From CAYRVX01 sp964427875 (lineage in GTDB: Bacteria; Planctomycetota; Phycisphaerae; SM23-33): a stretch of 64,000 bases of DNA. The notes beneath the pieces are model-generated. The model searched no databases. It saw only the letters and a list, made by a program, of their open reading frames with translations, and was not told where the DNA came from. Made by a program: the position numbers and the translations under genes. Position 1 is the stretch's first letter. Each line of letters opens with the position of its first letter. Shown piece after piece: positions 25,913-35,172 of the stretch. The stretch is from the NCBI GenBank assembly GCA_964427875.1, contig CAYRVX010000012.1, positions 1 through 64,000 of the forward strand, given 5' to 3'.

Positions 25913-26403
25913 TTATCCGCGCCTGCGCTTCAGCAGGAGGCCCAGGCCGCCGAGGCCCAGCAGCGCCAGGCTGGCCGGCTCCGGCACCAGGATGACCACC
26001 TCGTCGCAAGTCCAAGGCCACAGCCCGGTCTCGTCGGGATTCTCCGTATCCCAGGTGCCCTGGGTCACCTCGACGATGAGCCCCAGGTTGCCAGGGCGGC
26101 CTGCAACCCGGGCAGATCCAGGTCGTCGTGGTCACTCCGGAACGTCCCTCCCGGCCCCCACTCGCCCGGCGTGTACCCGGCCTGGAGATCGTAGATTCCC
26201 ATGGGCGTCTGGAGCGTGCCGCCGGTCGCGCCGTCCTTGCTGAAATCACACTCGATGTCGTACAGGAGCACGCCGCCGCCATGGTCGAACTTGCAGGCCT
26301 CCACGCACGCCCACTCCTCCGCGCGTGCCTCGGGCAGGGCGGCCGAGCAGCACAGCAGAGCAACGGAAATGACGAGACAGAGCTTCTTCGGACTGGTCTC
26401 CAT
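25913..26403 (-). pseudogene. PEP-CTERM protein gene interrupted by a frameshift
   Basis: The first ~110 codons from ATG 26403 (GGAGGAG site 6 bases upstream) encode a signal peptide (LCLVISVALLCCSAALPEAR) and a short Cys-containing exported domain. The frame meets a stop (TGA) at about 26065. One base over, the other frame continues with IVEVTQGTWDTENPDETGLW and ends in a perfect PEP-CTERM: VPEPASLALLGLGGLGLLLK, then RRRG and TAA. A single-base indel around 26070-26115 therefore splits a gene of about 163 codons. It could be a genuine inactivation or a consensus error in the assembly. A very strong promoter upstream and a terminator downstream suggest the gene was functional until recently. 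Confidence 0.75.
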
Positions 26404-26492
26404 GAGCTTCTCCTCCGTTCCTGACGGTCCCGCCAACCTGGCGACAGCCTGAGCCGGGAAACGAGCAATCGGTTCAATCGAGCGCAGATATA

Positions 26493-26520
26493 AGTATAGC
26501 ACGGAAAGAGGATATGTCAA
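26493..26520 (-). promoter_or_regulatory. Strong promoter for the PEP-CTERM gene at 26403
   Basis: On the minus strand TTGACA (26520-26515) and TATACT (26498-26493) are 16 bp apart. The predicted start near 26486 gives an 80-base leader. Confidence 0.75.
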
Positions 26521-26645
26521 GCGCGACAATGGGTGAAAAAGCCGACGCTTACTTCAACAACGACGTCGGCGGCCACGCCGTCCGCAACGCGCGGCAGTTG
26601 ATCGAGCTCGTTCGCGCGTGAGGCCGGCGGGGGATGGATCGCGGC

Positions 26646-26674
26646 TTGGCCGCAATTGCCGAGACTGGTAGAAT
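26646..26674 (+). promoter_or_regulatory. Promoter for the large HzsA-related gene
   Basis: TTGGCC (26646-26651) and TAGAAT (26669-26674) with 17-bp spacing, 52 bp before the ATG at 26727. It is divergent from the promoter at 26493-26520. Confidence 0.55.
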
Positions 26675-26726
26675 AATCGGTGTCGGCCCGTGACGACCGC
26701 GGGCGCGGCGCCGAGGAGAAGTGGTC

Positions 26727-29700
26727 ATGGAGCATTCTCGACGGCCGGGGCTCATGCTGGGTTGTCTTGGTCTGGCTATCTCAGGTCTGTTGGCGCAGCG
26801 GCCGGCGGCGGCGCAGGGGCAGGCGATGCTGCAAAGGCTCGACGCCCCGCTGCTGTTCGTCAAGCGGCACAACTACCTCGGCATCCACATCTACGACACG
26901 TATTACAAGTGGCGCCCGGGCGGCGGCATCTACGTCATCGAGAACCCCTCGGCCCCGCCCGCCGAGCGCAGGGTCCGCCCGATCATCGACCCCACGACGC
27001 CCGAGACGCTGGGCGGGGGGATCTACAGCGACCCGGAGCTTTCGTGGGACGCCAAGCGCCTGCTCTTCTGCCACAAGCCCGCCGCCGGGGGCTCGACGAG
27101 CATCTACGAGATCGGGATCGACGGAAAGGGCCTCCGCCGCCTGACCGACCCCAGCGGCGGCTGCGGCGGATACAAGGGGCGCAACAGCGGCCATCACGAC
27201 GTCGGCCCGGCCTATCTGCCCGACGGGCGGATCGTCTTCACGTCGACGAGGCCCAACGGCCTCGTGCCGTGCAACAACACCGGCGTGGACATCCTCCACG
27301 TGATGGACCCCGACGGAAGCGGCATGCACTGCATATCGGTCAACAACGTGAACGAGTTCGACCCGGCCGTGCTGCCGGACGGGCGGATCCTGCACGGGCG
27401 GTGGGAGTACGTGGACAAGACGGCCCTGACGCAGCAGTCGGTCTGGACGATCTTCCCGGACGGGACGAACGAGGTGGCGCTGTTCGCCAACAACATGGTC
27501 CATCCGGAGGCCGTCCTGGACGCGCGTCCCGTTCCCGGCACGGCGCACCTGGTGGCCGCCACGCTCACGCCGCACAACTCACCTCCCCGCGGCTGCGTTG
27601 CCATCATCGACCCGCAGGCGGGCAAGGACTCGCCCGGGGCGATATTCAACTTCGACGACCGCCCGCGGCCCACGCGCGACCGGGGCGACTCGTGCGAGCC
27701 CTGGCCGCTGTCGAAGGACCTGCTGCTGTACAGCGGCAGGCCCAAGGGGCACAAGCGCAACGCCGTCATGATGGTGGACCGCGGCGGCCGGCGCGTCGTC
27801 GTGCACGCCGAGGGGGACATCGACTGCCACTCGCCGATGCTCGTCAAGCCGCGGCCCAGGCCGCCCGTCCTCGCGGCGGGCAGCAGGCCCGATGAGCGCA
27901 CCGGGCGCCTCTTCGTCCAGGACGTCTACGAGGGCCTGACCGGCGTGAAGCGCGGCGAGGTCAAGCGCCTCCGCGTGATCGAGGAGACCTCGCGGACGAC
28001 CGGCACGCACGGGGCGGCCATGAACCAGACGTTCCTGATGAGCGGCGTCCTCGCATGGAGCGCGAAGAACTTCCTGGGCGTCGCGGACGTCGAGGCGGAC
28101 GGCTCGGCCTACTTCGAGGTCCCCTCGGGGCGGGCGATCTACCTCCAGGCGCTCGACGCCGACGGGCGGCTGGTCCAGAGCATGCGGACGTTCATCCAGG
28201 CCGCACCGGGCGTGACGCGGTCCTGCGTCGGCTGCCACGAGTACAAGTACAGCGCCCCATCGCACACGAGGCCGCTGGCCGTGCGCCGCCCGCCGCGGCG
28301 ACTTCAGGATGAGTCCTGGGGCAGCGGATACGTGGACTACCCCGGCATGGTCCAGCCGATCTTCGATGAGCACTGCGTCAAGTGCCACGGCGGCCGGAAC
28401 GGCTTCGCCGCCGGGCTGGACCTCTCCGGCGGCTGGACCGAGCACTTCAGCATCAGCTACGAGAACCTGATCAGCCGCCGCGAGAACCAGTTGGTCGCCT
28501 ACCTGATCGCCGGCATCGACTCCATGAACGGCACCAGCTTCTGGTCGGCCCAGATCTTCGCGCCCCGCGGCCACGGCTCCGGCGCCGCGCCGCTGGCCAA
28601 AAGGCTCGTCAGCGGCCACAAGGGACGCATCAAGGCCCTCTCGCGCAGCCAGCGCGACCTGATCCTGGCCTGGATCGACACGAACGGCCTGTACCACGGC
28701 ACGTGGGACTACGTGAAGAACGGCTGTGCGATCCCGTCGTGGAAGGGCACGAAGAACGCGCTGGTCGGCGAGATGCAGGCGGCCGGCTGCATGGAGTGTC
28801 ACGGCAGCGGCAATCGCATCTCGCGGTTCGAGAGCGACTGGTTCAACCTGCGGGAGCCTCAGCTCAGCCGCATCCTCCGCGCCCCGCTCGCCGAGGGCGC
28901 CGAAGGCTTCGGGGCCGGGCTGTGCCGCGACCGGAAGGTGGACCCCCGGCGGCAGCGCGTTCGCATCCTGTGGCGCGGCTACCTTCATGCGGCCACGCCC
29001 AACGAGAAATGGCAGGAGAAGCCCGCGGCGGCGCCTAAGGCCGAGGGCGAGCCCGTCGCCACGTTCGCCTCGACGGACGACGAGCACTACCGGAAGATGC
29101 TTGGGATCATCCGGCGGGGTCGCGAGCAGGCCCTGGCCGCCCCGCGGACCGACATGCCGGGGGCGGTCCTCACGGCGGGCGCGGCCCGGCGGTTGATCCC
29201 GGTCCCGCTGCCGGAGGCGCCGGTGCCGCTGGAGGCGGCCGTGGATGCCGAAGGCATCGTGCACCTGTCCTGGGAGCGATCGGCGCGGACGATCGGCCTG
29301 TCCGCCGCCGTGCACCGCGGCGGAAGCGCCGACTTCACGCCGAGTGACGAGACGCGAACCGCCACCACCACGATGCATCGATTCACCGATGCCGGCGCAT
29401 CGCCGGGCGTGCAGCACTACGCGCTGATCCTCACCTCCGGCGGCCGGCGGAGCGCGCCCATCCGCGCGAGCGTCACCGTGCCGTCTCCGCCGCCGCCCGC
29501 TCCGCCGGCCGGCCTGGAGGCCGCCGCCGCGCCCGGGCGGGTCGATCTCGCCTGGCAAGCCCCCGCCGCCGGGAAGCTCCGCTATCACGTCTACCGGGCC
29601 AAGCCGCCCGCGGGCGATTTCAAACGGCTCACCGCCGAGCCGATTCTCGCCGCGACGTACTGCGACGCGGACCTGGAAGAGCGCGTCAAGCACTCCTATA

Positions 29701-30380
29701 CCGTGCGGGCCGTCAACCGGCGCGGCGCCGAGAGCGGCGCTTCCAATGAGGTCCGGGCCGCGGCGCTGCCGGAGGTCAAGGAGCCGCTCCTCGTCGCATC
29801 GTTCGCCGACGGGACCGACGCGAAGCGCTACGGCGGCGGCGTCATTCGCGGGCGGCGGCACGGAAAGGCCCGCGTCGCCGAGGCCGCGCTGGACCTCCGC
29901 CAGGGCGGGCACGTGACCTACGAACACCGGCCGGAGCTCGACCTCGCCCGGCGGATCTCCGTCGAGTGCTGGGTGCACTTCACACGCGAGAGCCAGATGC
30001 CCGTCGTCCTCAGTTGCGGGCGCTGGAACCAGGCCGGGTGGTTCCTCCAAAGGATCGGCTCCGGCTGGCGGTGGCACGTGGGGGGGATCGACTGCGACGG
30101 CGGCAGGCCCGCGCCGGGGAAGTGGACGCACCTGGTCGGCACGTTCGACGGGCAGACGGCCCGGCTGTTCCAGGACGGGCGCCGTGTGGCCGAACGGGCC
30201 GGCAGCGCGGTCCTGACGCCGTGGCCCGGGCGCCTGCACGTCGGTCAATACAGCGGCGGACCGGCTGCGCAGTACCAGGTCGCCGGATGGATCGCCGGCC
30301 TGAAGGTCTACGGCCGCCCGCTGCCGGCGAAGGACGCCGCGGCCGCAGCCCGGAGCAAACCGGCGCCGCCGAAGCCCTGA
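26727..30380 (+). CDS. Large HzsA-related protein with c-haem motifs, Fn3-like and LamG domains
   Basis: 1,217 aa. A signal peptide (LGLAISGLLAQRPAAAQG) precedes a PD40-like propeller (LSWDAKRLLFCHKPA, YLPDGRIVFTSTRPNG, HVMDPDGSGMHCISVNNVNE). Three CxxCH motifs follow: CVGCH (about 500), CVKCH (about 550) and CMECH (about 688). After these come two Fn3-like modules (about 850-1010, with PPPAPPAGLEAAAAPGRVDL and YHVYRAKPPAG) and a C-terminal LamG/concanavalin-like domain (RRISVECWVHF to GLKVYG). It is a paralogue of the 830-aa HzsA-related protein, enlarged by carbohydrate-binding-type modules. ATG 26727 is preferred over GTG 26721 because GAGGAG then has 8-base spacing. It converges with the next gene, only 15 bp away. 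Confidence 0.85.
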   Translation: MEHSRRPGLMLGCLGLAISGLLAQRPAAAQGQAMLQRLDAPLLFVKRHNYLGIHIYDTYYKWRPGGGIYVIENPSAPPAERRVRPIIDPTTPETLGGGIYSDPELSWDAKRLLFCHKPAAGGSTSIYEIGIDGKGLRRLTDPSGGCGGYKGRNSGHHDVGPAYLPDGRIVFTSTRPNGLVPCNNTGVDILHVMDPDGSGMHCISVNNVNEFDPAVLPDGRILHGRWEYVDKTALTQQSVWTIFPDGTNEVALFANNMVHPEAVLDARPVPGTAHLVAATLTPHNSPPRGCVAIIDPQAGKDSPGAIFNFDDRPRPTRDRGDSCEPWPLSKDLLLYSGRPKGHKRNAVMMVDRGGRRVVVHAEGDIDCHSPMLVKPRPRPPVLAAGSRPDERTGRLFVQDVYEGLTGVKRGEVKRLRVIEETSRTTGTHGAAMNQTFLMSGVLAWSAKNFLGVADVEADGSAYFEVPSGRAIYLQALDADGRLVQSMRTFIQAAPGVTRSCVGCHEYKYSAPSHTRPLAVRRPPRRLQDESWGSGYVDYPGMVQPIFDEHCVKCHGGRNGFAAGLDLSGGWTEHFSISYENLISRRENQLVAYLIAGIDSMNGTSFWSAQIFAPRGHGSGAAPLAKRLVSGHKGRIKALSRSQRDLILAWIDTNGLYHGTWDYVKNGCAIPSWKGTKNALVGEMQAAGCMECHGSGNRISRFESDWFNLREPQLSRILRAPLAEGAEGFGAGLCRDRKVDPRRQRVRILWRGYLHAATPNEKWQEKPAAAPKAEGEPVATFASTDDEHYRKMLGIIRRGREQALAAPRTDMPGAVLTAGAARRLIPVPLPEAPVPLEAAVDAEGIVHLSWERSARTIGLSAAVHRGGSADFTPSDETRTATTTMHRFTDAGASPGVQHYALILTSGGRRSAPIRASVTVPSPPPPAPPAGLEAAAAPGRVDLAWQAPAAGKLRYHVYRAKPPAGDFKRLTAEPILAATYCDADLEERVKHSYTVRAVNRRGAESGASNEVRAAALPEVKEPLLVASFADGTDAKRYGGGVIRGRRHGKARVAEAALDLRQGGHVTYEHRPELDLARRISVECWVHFTRESQMPVVLSCGRWNQAGWFLQRIGSGWRWHVGGIDCDGGRPAPGKWTHLVGTFDGQTARLFQDGRRVAERAGSAVLTPWPGRLHVGQYSGGPAAQYQVAGWIAGLKVYGRPLPAKDAAAAARSKPAPPKP

Positions 30381-30395
30381 TACCCCGGCGCCGCG

Positions 30396-33300
30396 CTATC
30401 TGCCCGCCAGGCAGATGACCTTTCCGTCCGCGGTCACCAGGTACAGCCGTCCGCCGGCTGCGGCGAGCCCGTCGAAGATCGGCAGCGTGTCGAGCTTGCG
30501 GGCTGCGAGCTTCCTGCCGTCGGCGGTCGAGACGGCCCAGAGCAGCGCGCCCTTGCGCCCCTTCATGGCGGCGGCCTGCTCGGCGAGCTTTGCCTGCACC
30601 TCGGGGTCCCTGAATTGCCTGTGCGCCTCGTCCTCATCCACGACGTCCGGCGGCCCGGCGATGAACAGCGTCCTATCGGCGAGCACCATCGCACGGGCCA
30701 TGAGCGGGAGTTTCTGCGACCAGTGGAACTTGACGCGCGACCCGCCGCCGCGTGCGCTTCCGGCCCTGCCGGTGAACTTCATGGCCCCGCCGACCTTACC
30801 CTTGACGGCCTGGACATCCCCGAGCTTGCCGTGGTTCTTGTTGCCGGATTCATCCGCGGCGCCGCCCTTGTCGAAGGAGCAGCACAGCACGAGCTTGGCG
30901 TCCCGGGCGGCCGTGTCGCCGGCCGTCGAGTAGTGTTTCTCTATCTCCCCGGCGGTCAACGTGCCGTGGTAGACCCTCACCTCGTCGATGAGGCCCGTGA
31001 AGGCAAAGGGGCTGTTGTAGTCGCCCACCGCCCCGGCGTCGTCGGCGCCGATCTCCATGGGCTGCTTCGGGTCTTCCGCGATGAGCCCGCCCGCCTCGCC
31101 GGAGGCGACCTGCTTGCCGTTGACGTAGATCAGCAGCTTCTTGTCCGCCGTCAGCGCGCCGACGAGGTGGATCCACTCGCCGGCGACCCTCTTCTTCGCG
31201 GTGACGGCGAAGACCTGCTCCTTGACGCGCACGGCGAACTGCGCCCGCCCGGCCTTCAGGACCAGTGCGTACCCGTGCGACGGGCCGCCCCGCGCGAGGA
31301 TCACGCCGACGGCCTTCTTGGCCGGCCTGACCCAGGCCTCCACCGCCACGGGCTTGCCGGCGGGGTTGAGGCTCGCGGTGTTCTCGAAGCGGATCATGCT
31401 CCCGGCGGCGCCTCTCCTGGCGGCTGCCTTGGGCGCGAGGTCGTCGGCGCCCGGCGCCTCCCTGCTCGCGGCGAACAGGTGGTGCTCCAGCGGCGCGGTC
31501 CATCGGTAGTACTGCGGCTGGCGCCCGAAGGCGTACACGTTCGCATCGTCGAACGTGAGGATCCGCCCGGAGGGCGCGAACTTGCCGGCCTGGTAGTAGC
31601 CCGCATGCCCCCCCGCGAAGCTGCGCCCGTAGACCCAGTACGTCCGGTGCCACCAGGAGTCGTCCAGGAAGCCGCTGGGGCAGAACACGTGGGCCGTCTC
31701 GCCGCGCTGGACGGAGCCCTGCCTGGCCGGGTCGCCCGAATGCGGGCCCAGGTCCAGGCGCTTGCCCTTCCCGTCGAACACCTGCGACTTCATGTACACG
31801 AACCGCCCGTCGCCGGAGAGGATGTCCGGCAGCGCGACGGGCATGTTCAGGACCGCGATGCGCTCCTGGATGCTCCTGCCGGTGTTCGGGTCGCGGTCGT
31901 CCATGACCGTCTCGGAGAGCAGCTCTCCGGTCCCGGGCTCCAGGCGCAGCAGCCGCAGCCCGCCGTCCAGGAACATCGATCGGCCCGCCACGCACCACAG
32001 CTCATCCTGGCGGACCAGCACGCTGCCGTGGACGGGCCAGACGCTCTCGACCTGCTCCCACGCCGTCATGCGCTCGTCCATCGGCGCCGCGCGGAAGCGC
32101 CAGATCAGCTCGCCGTCGGCCGCACGCAGGCAGTAGACCCACCCGTCGGCCGACCCGAACAGGACGCGGCCCCGGTGGATCGTGGGCGGGGAGTCCACGC
32201 GCCCCCCGGCGGTGTAGCTCCACAGCCGCTTGCCCGAGGCGGCGTCGAGGGCGTGCACTGCGTGGGCGTCCACCTGCGCGACGAACACCTTGCCGCCGGC
32301 GATAACCGCGCTGCTGAGCCGCCCGCCGAGGTCGGCCTGCCAGGCTCGCTTGAGGTCCGCGGGCACGGCGGTCCTCGAGTGGCCGCTGCGCAGCGCGTCG
32401 TGACGGTATGTCGGCCAGTCCTCCGATTGCGGATTGCGGATTGCGGATTGCGGATTCACCTTGCCGTAGGCCGGGCCGCGCTCGAGGCGGGCGGCCTGCG
32501 CAGCGTCCTTCGGGATGCGAGGCCCGGCGCCCTTGGGCGCCACGACGCTGAAGCCGTTCAGCTTTGCCTCGGGATAGCACGCGCAGGGATGCGGCGGGGC
32601 GTAGATCAGGCCGTTGCACGGCATGATGCCGTACAGACACGCGCCGCGCACCCAATGGTGGATGAGCCACTGCTTCCTGCGGACGTCGATGAACTCGATG
32701 CCCGTCCGCGATGTGAGCAGGTACTTGTCCGTCGCCTTGCCCCGGTGGCAGCGGTGATGGAACCAGTAGGTCTTCACGTCCGGCGCGAACTGCACCTTCA
32801 CCTCGCCGGTGTGCAGGTCGCGGCCGGTGAACACGCCGTCGTAGCCGCCGCTCGTCGTCGAGCCGGTCCACACCAGGCCGCCCACGACGAACGTGTCCTC
32901 CGGGGACTGGTAGCCCGACGGCGGATGCTCGGCCGTCCACAGCGTCTTGCCGGTCCCGGCCGACAGCGCCGTCATCATGTCCCTGCCGCCGCGGTGGGGG
33001 ATGAGCTTCTCGCCGCCGGCGTAGAGCACGACGTCCTGGTGGACGATCAGCGTCGGCGCGAAGTACGAGGGCATCGGCGCCCGCACGGGCAGCGGCGCCG
33101 AGGCCCACACCTCCTTGCCGCTGCCGCGGTCCAGGCGGACGACCTTCTCGCCGTCGTGGAAGTACACGCCCTCGGCGTCGGCGGAGAGCGTCAGCGGGCT
33201 CAGGCGGGTCTGCTTTCGCCAGAGGACCTCGCCCGTCTCGCTCGCGACGGCCAGGACGTGCCTGTCTCCCGGTCCCCAGTTGAAGCTCCGCCCTCTGCGC

Positions 33301-34319
33301 GGCGGCTTGGCGCCGCGCGGACGCGGCGTCGGCGGGGGGACCTCCGTGGGGCTCCGGTCGACCGAGAGGAACAGCACGCCCTCGGAGGCGATCACCTCTT
33401 CGGTGGCCTTGGTGTCCTTGTAGGTCCGCAGCGTCTTTCCCGTCGCGGCGTCGAAGGCCGTCAGCGGCGCGTCGAGCGCGAGCGTGGCGTACACCTCGTC
33501 GCCCACCGCGACCAGGCGGCGCGGGAGCTTGGCCGGGCCGCTCTTGAGACGCCACACGTGCGTGTGCCACCTGCCCATGGGCCGCTTCCACAGGATCGTG
33601 CCGCTGAACGCGTCGCGCGCGATCAGGTGCCACCGCGGCGGCAGCAGGATCGACGCCCGCGACCCCTCGTCGAGGACGTAGAACACGCGCCCGCCGGCCG
33701 CGACCACCGCGCTGACGGAGGACATGTGATCGTGGTGGCGCGACCACCTCGGGCTGCCGACCCACTGGTAGCGGCGCGGCGGGCCGACCACGGAGTCGTG
33801 CGCGACGGCGTTGCCGCCGGCGTCGTGCATGTAATGCGTCCACTCGTCGATCTCCCTCGGGCGAGGCTTGACCGCCTTGGCCCATTTCCCGTCCTTCCTG
33901 ACGCAGGCCACGCCGTTCGGGCACAGCACCCGCATCAGCTCGGCCTCGCCCGCGCCGCCCGCGTCCTCGACGACCAGCAGGTTGACGAGGTTCGCGACGT
34001 AGGGAAGGCGCCTGCCGTCGAGCCGATCGACCGCCACCTTGCCGTAGAGGCCCAGCGACCGGATGTGCTCGCGGGCCCGCCGGACGTTCGCGGCGTCTCT
34101 GTCCAGGCCGTGAACGAGGTAGCTGTCGTTTGCGCGCAGCGCGGCGGTGAGGCGGCCGTCGCCGCAGCCGACGTGAACGACCAGGCCGCCCTTGACGCCC
34201 GTCGCGCCGAGGATCTCGCGCGCCTCCGCGCCGGCGGAGGCGCCGAGCACAACCGGGAACAGGATGACGGACAGACAAGCGGGCACCACGAGGGCGATTC
34301 GTCGCGCTGGCTTCTGCAT
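30396..34319 (-). CDS. Giant exported PQQ-propeller protein with N-terminal methyltransferase-like domain and LamG insertion
   Basis: 1,307 aa. The N-terminal signal (IALVVPACLSVILFPVVLGA) is followed directly by a class I methyltransferase-like domain: GLVVHVGCGDGRLTAAL resembles motif I, then GLDRDAANVRRAREHIRSLG. Next come PQQ-type propeller repeats (TAFDAATGKTLRTYK, ALSAGTGKTLWTAE, HALDAASGKRLWSYTAGGRV) and a LamG domain at about 1000-1140 (VAVEAWVRPAKKAVGVILAR, FTGLIDEVRVYHG). Propeller-like sequence closes the protein (GRLYLVTADGKVICLA). Known families with PQQ repeats include dehydrogenases and BamB; no dehydrogenase active site was seen. A methyltransferase fold in the periplasm is odd because AdoMet is cytoplasmic. 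The start at 34319 has a GGAGAG site. A heptamer array lies in frame at 32425-32457. Confidence 0.82.
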   Translation of the reverse strand: MQKPARRIALVVPACLSVILFPVVLGASAGAEAREILGATGVKGGLVVHVGCGDGRLTAALRANDSYLVHGLDRDAANVRRAREHIRSLGLYGKVAVDRLDGRRLPYVANLVNLLVVEDAGGAGEAELMRVLCPNGVACVRKDGKWAKAVKPRPREIDEWTHYMHDAGGNAVAHDSVVGPPRRYQWVGSPRWSRHHDHMSSVSAVVAAGGRVFYVLDEGSRASILLPPRWHLIARDAFSGTILWKRPMGRWHTHVWRLKSGPAKLPRRLVAVGDEVYATLALDAPLTAFDAATGKTLRTYKDTKATEEVIASEGVLFLSVDRSPTEVPPPTPRPRGAKPPRRGRSFNWGPGDRHVLAVASETGEVLWRKQTRLSPLTLSADAEGVYFHDGEKVVRLDRGSGKEVWASAPLPVRAPMPSYFAPTLIVHQDVVLYAGGEKLIPHRGGRDMMTALSAGTGKTLWTAEHPPSGYQSPEDTFVVGGLVWTGSTTSGGYDGVFTGRDLHTGEVKVQFAPDVKTYWFHHRCHRGKATDKYLLTSRTGIEFIDVRRKQWLIHHWVRGACLYGIMPCNGLIYAPPHPCACYPEAKLNGFSVVAPKGAGPRIPKDAAQAARLERGPAYGKVNPQSAIRNPQSEDWPTYRHDALRSGHSRTAVPADLKRAWQADLGGRLSSAVIAGGKVFVAQVDAHAVHALDAASGKRLWSYTAGGRVDSPPTIHRGRVLFGSADGWVYCLRAADGELIWRFRAAPMDERMTAWEQVESVWPVHGSVLVRQDELWCVAGRSMFLDGGLRLLRLEPGTGELLSETVMDDRDPNTGRSIQERIAVLNMPVALPDILSGDGRFVYMKSQVFDGKGKRLDLGPHSGDPARQGSVQRGETAHVFCPSGFLDDSWWHRTYWVYGRSFAGGHAGYYQAGKFAPSGRILTFDDANVYAFGRQPQYYRWTAPLEHHLFAASREAPGADDLAPKAAARRGAAGSMIRFENTASLNPAGKPVAVEAWVRPAKKAVGVILARGGPSHGYALVLKAGRAQFAVRVKEQVFAVTAKKRVAGEWIHLVGALTADKKLLIYVNGKQVASGEAGGLIAEDPKQPMEIGADDAGAVGDYNSPFAFTGLIDEVRVYHGTLTAGEIEKHYSTAGDTAARDAKLVLCCSFDKGGAADESGNKNHGKLGDVQAVKGKVGGAMKFTGRAGSARGGGSRVKFHWSQKLPLMARAMVLADRTLFIAGPPDVVDEDEAHRQFRDPEVQAKLAEQAAAMKGRKGALLWAVSTADGRKLAARKLDTLPIFDGLAAAGGRLYLVTADGKVICLAGR
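32425..32457. repeat. Heptamer array (GATTGCG x4 plus partial) inside a coding sequence
   Basis: Four perfect 7-mers and a partial fifth. On the coding (minus) strand they read as AATCCGC units and translate as NPQSAIRNPQS between two propeller sections of the giant PQQ protein. Three units equal 21 bases, so the array keeps a seven-residue periodicity. The frame is intact on both sides. Confidence 0.92.
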
Positions 34320-34413
34320 GATGGCTCTCCGTTCGGCTTGGTTTCGGTCCTGCCGCCGGGCCGCCGCCGAATCCGCTTCGGGACGTCGCGAGGGCAAGGG
34401 CGGTCAGGGCGTG

Positions 34414-34419
34414 ATTATA
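34414..34419 (-). promoter_or_regulatory. Candidate -10 box for the giant PQQ-propeller gene
   Basis: TATAAT on the minus strand 95 bp before the ATG at 34319. No good -35 lies at 16-18 bp. Confidence 0.35.
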
Positions 34420-35172
34420 CACAATACTCGCGGACTCCCCCCGTGTCAGCCCCGAGAAAACCTCGATCGGGCGCCGCGGCCGGCGCGCGCTATACGCTCT
34501 TCTTCATCTCGATGCGGACCTCCGCCGGCGGGGTTGCCGGCGTGGTCCACCACGCGCCCGCAGGTCCGCGAGATGTGCCCCGGGGGGCGAGAATCTGGAG
34601 TTTTGTTCGGTGGCGAAAAAACTTTTTCATAATTTCCTGAAATAGTCGAACAAATCGCCCCGTTTCGCGTCTATAATAGTAGCGAGAGGCACCGTTGGGG
34701 CGCGGCTCGCTCGGAGTGGGCAGGGCTCCGGGGAAAACGCAATATGTCTTTTTACGAAACAAAGCCATTTTTTTCGATTTCTCTTATAAGTCATTGTATC
34801 TAAGTGGGTTATGGGCCTGGGTGCTGAGTTTTGCCTGCGCCGAGACCTCGCCGCCGGAGCGTCCCAGGCCAACAGGCGGCGACCGAGGCCGGCCGGGCGC
34901 AAGCACGCTTAAGACCCCTAAAGCCTTACTTGTACGGGTGCTTACCACGGCTGGGGCCGTGGTCCGTCCCACAGCCACAAGGCCGTCCCCCTGGCTGCGC
35001 AACGCGGGTGCCGAGCAGGATCAGCCATGTCTCCGGGGTTCGGGTCTCCAGCCCTTCGCGACCGGGGCATGGACTTGCCCGCGCGCCGCCGGTACGATGA
35101 CGAACCGCATCGGGCGGTGATGTGGCCCGGTCGGCGGCAAGACGCCGGGCGGGGACGTGAACAGGAGGCGGC
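34420..35172. other. Long AT-containing intergenic region between divergent genes
   Basis: About 750 bp without a convincing gene. It holds a TATAAT at 34672-34677 (plus strand, weak -35), an AT-rich tract at 34740-34810 unlike the rest of the window, and two hairpins: CCACGGC/GCCGTGG with a 4-base loop at 34945-34962, and CAGCCA/TGGCTG at 34972-34997. If the plus-strand box is used, the kinase gene at 35173 has a leader of nearly 500 bases. I recognise no known riboswitch. Confidence 0.4.
34490..34630 (-). CDS. Possible 46-aa small protein
   Basis: A basic reading frame starting MKKFFRHRTKLQILAPRG, with AGGAA 4 bases before the ATG at 34630 and an AT-rich upstream region. No homologous family is recognised. 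It may be chance in a long intergenic stretch. Confidence 0.22.
   Translation of the reverse strand: MKKFFRHRTKLQILAPRGTSRGPAGAWWTTPATPPAEVRIEMKKSV

Noticed and set aside
27579..30248. An 889-codon open frame on the minus strand opposite the large HzsA-related gene
   Set aside because: Low-complexity composition and no motif; the plus strand shows three CxxCH motifs and a LamG domain with a promoter.
23246..30380. Evidence for anammox metabolism
   Set aside because: The HzsA-related family is widespread outside anammox bacteria, and no hydrazine synthase beta/gamma or hydrazine dehydrogenase genes are present.
30615..34640. A 1,341-codon open frame on the plus strand opposite the giant PQQ-propeller gene
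   Set aside because: It is the antisense shadow of a GC-rich gene: its composition is Arg/Gly/Ala/Pro/His-rich, it has no domain, and it runs across the gene's promoter. The minus-strand product has a signal peptide and clear propeller repeats.
34695..35120. A 141-codon plus-strand gene in the long intergenic region
   Set aside because: No ribosome site, no recognisable motif, and it spans strong hairpins and an AT-rich tract.
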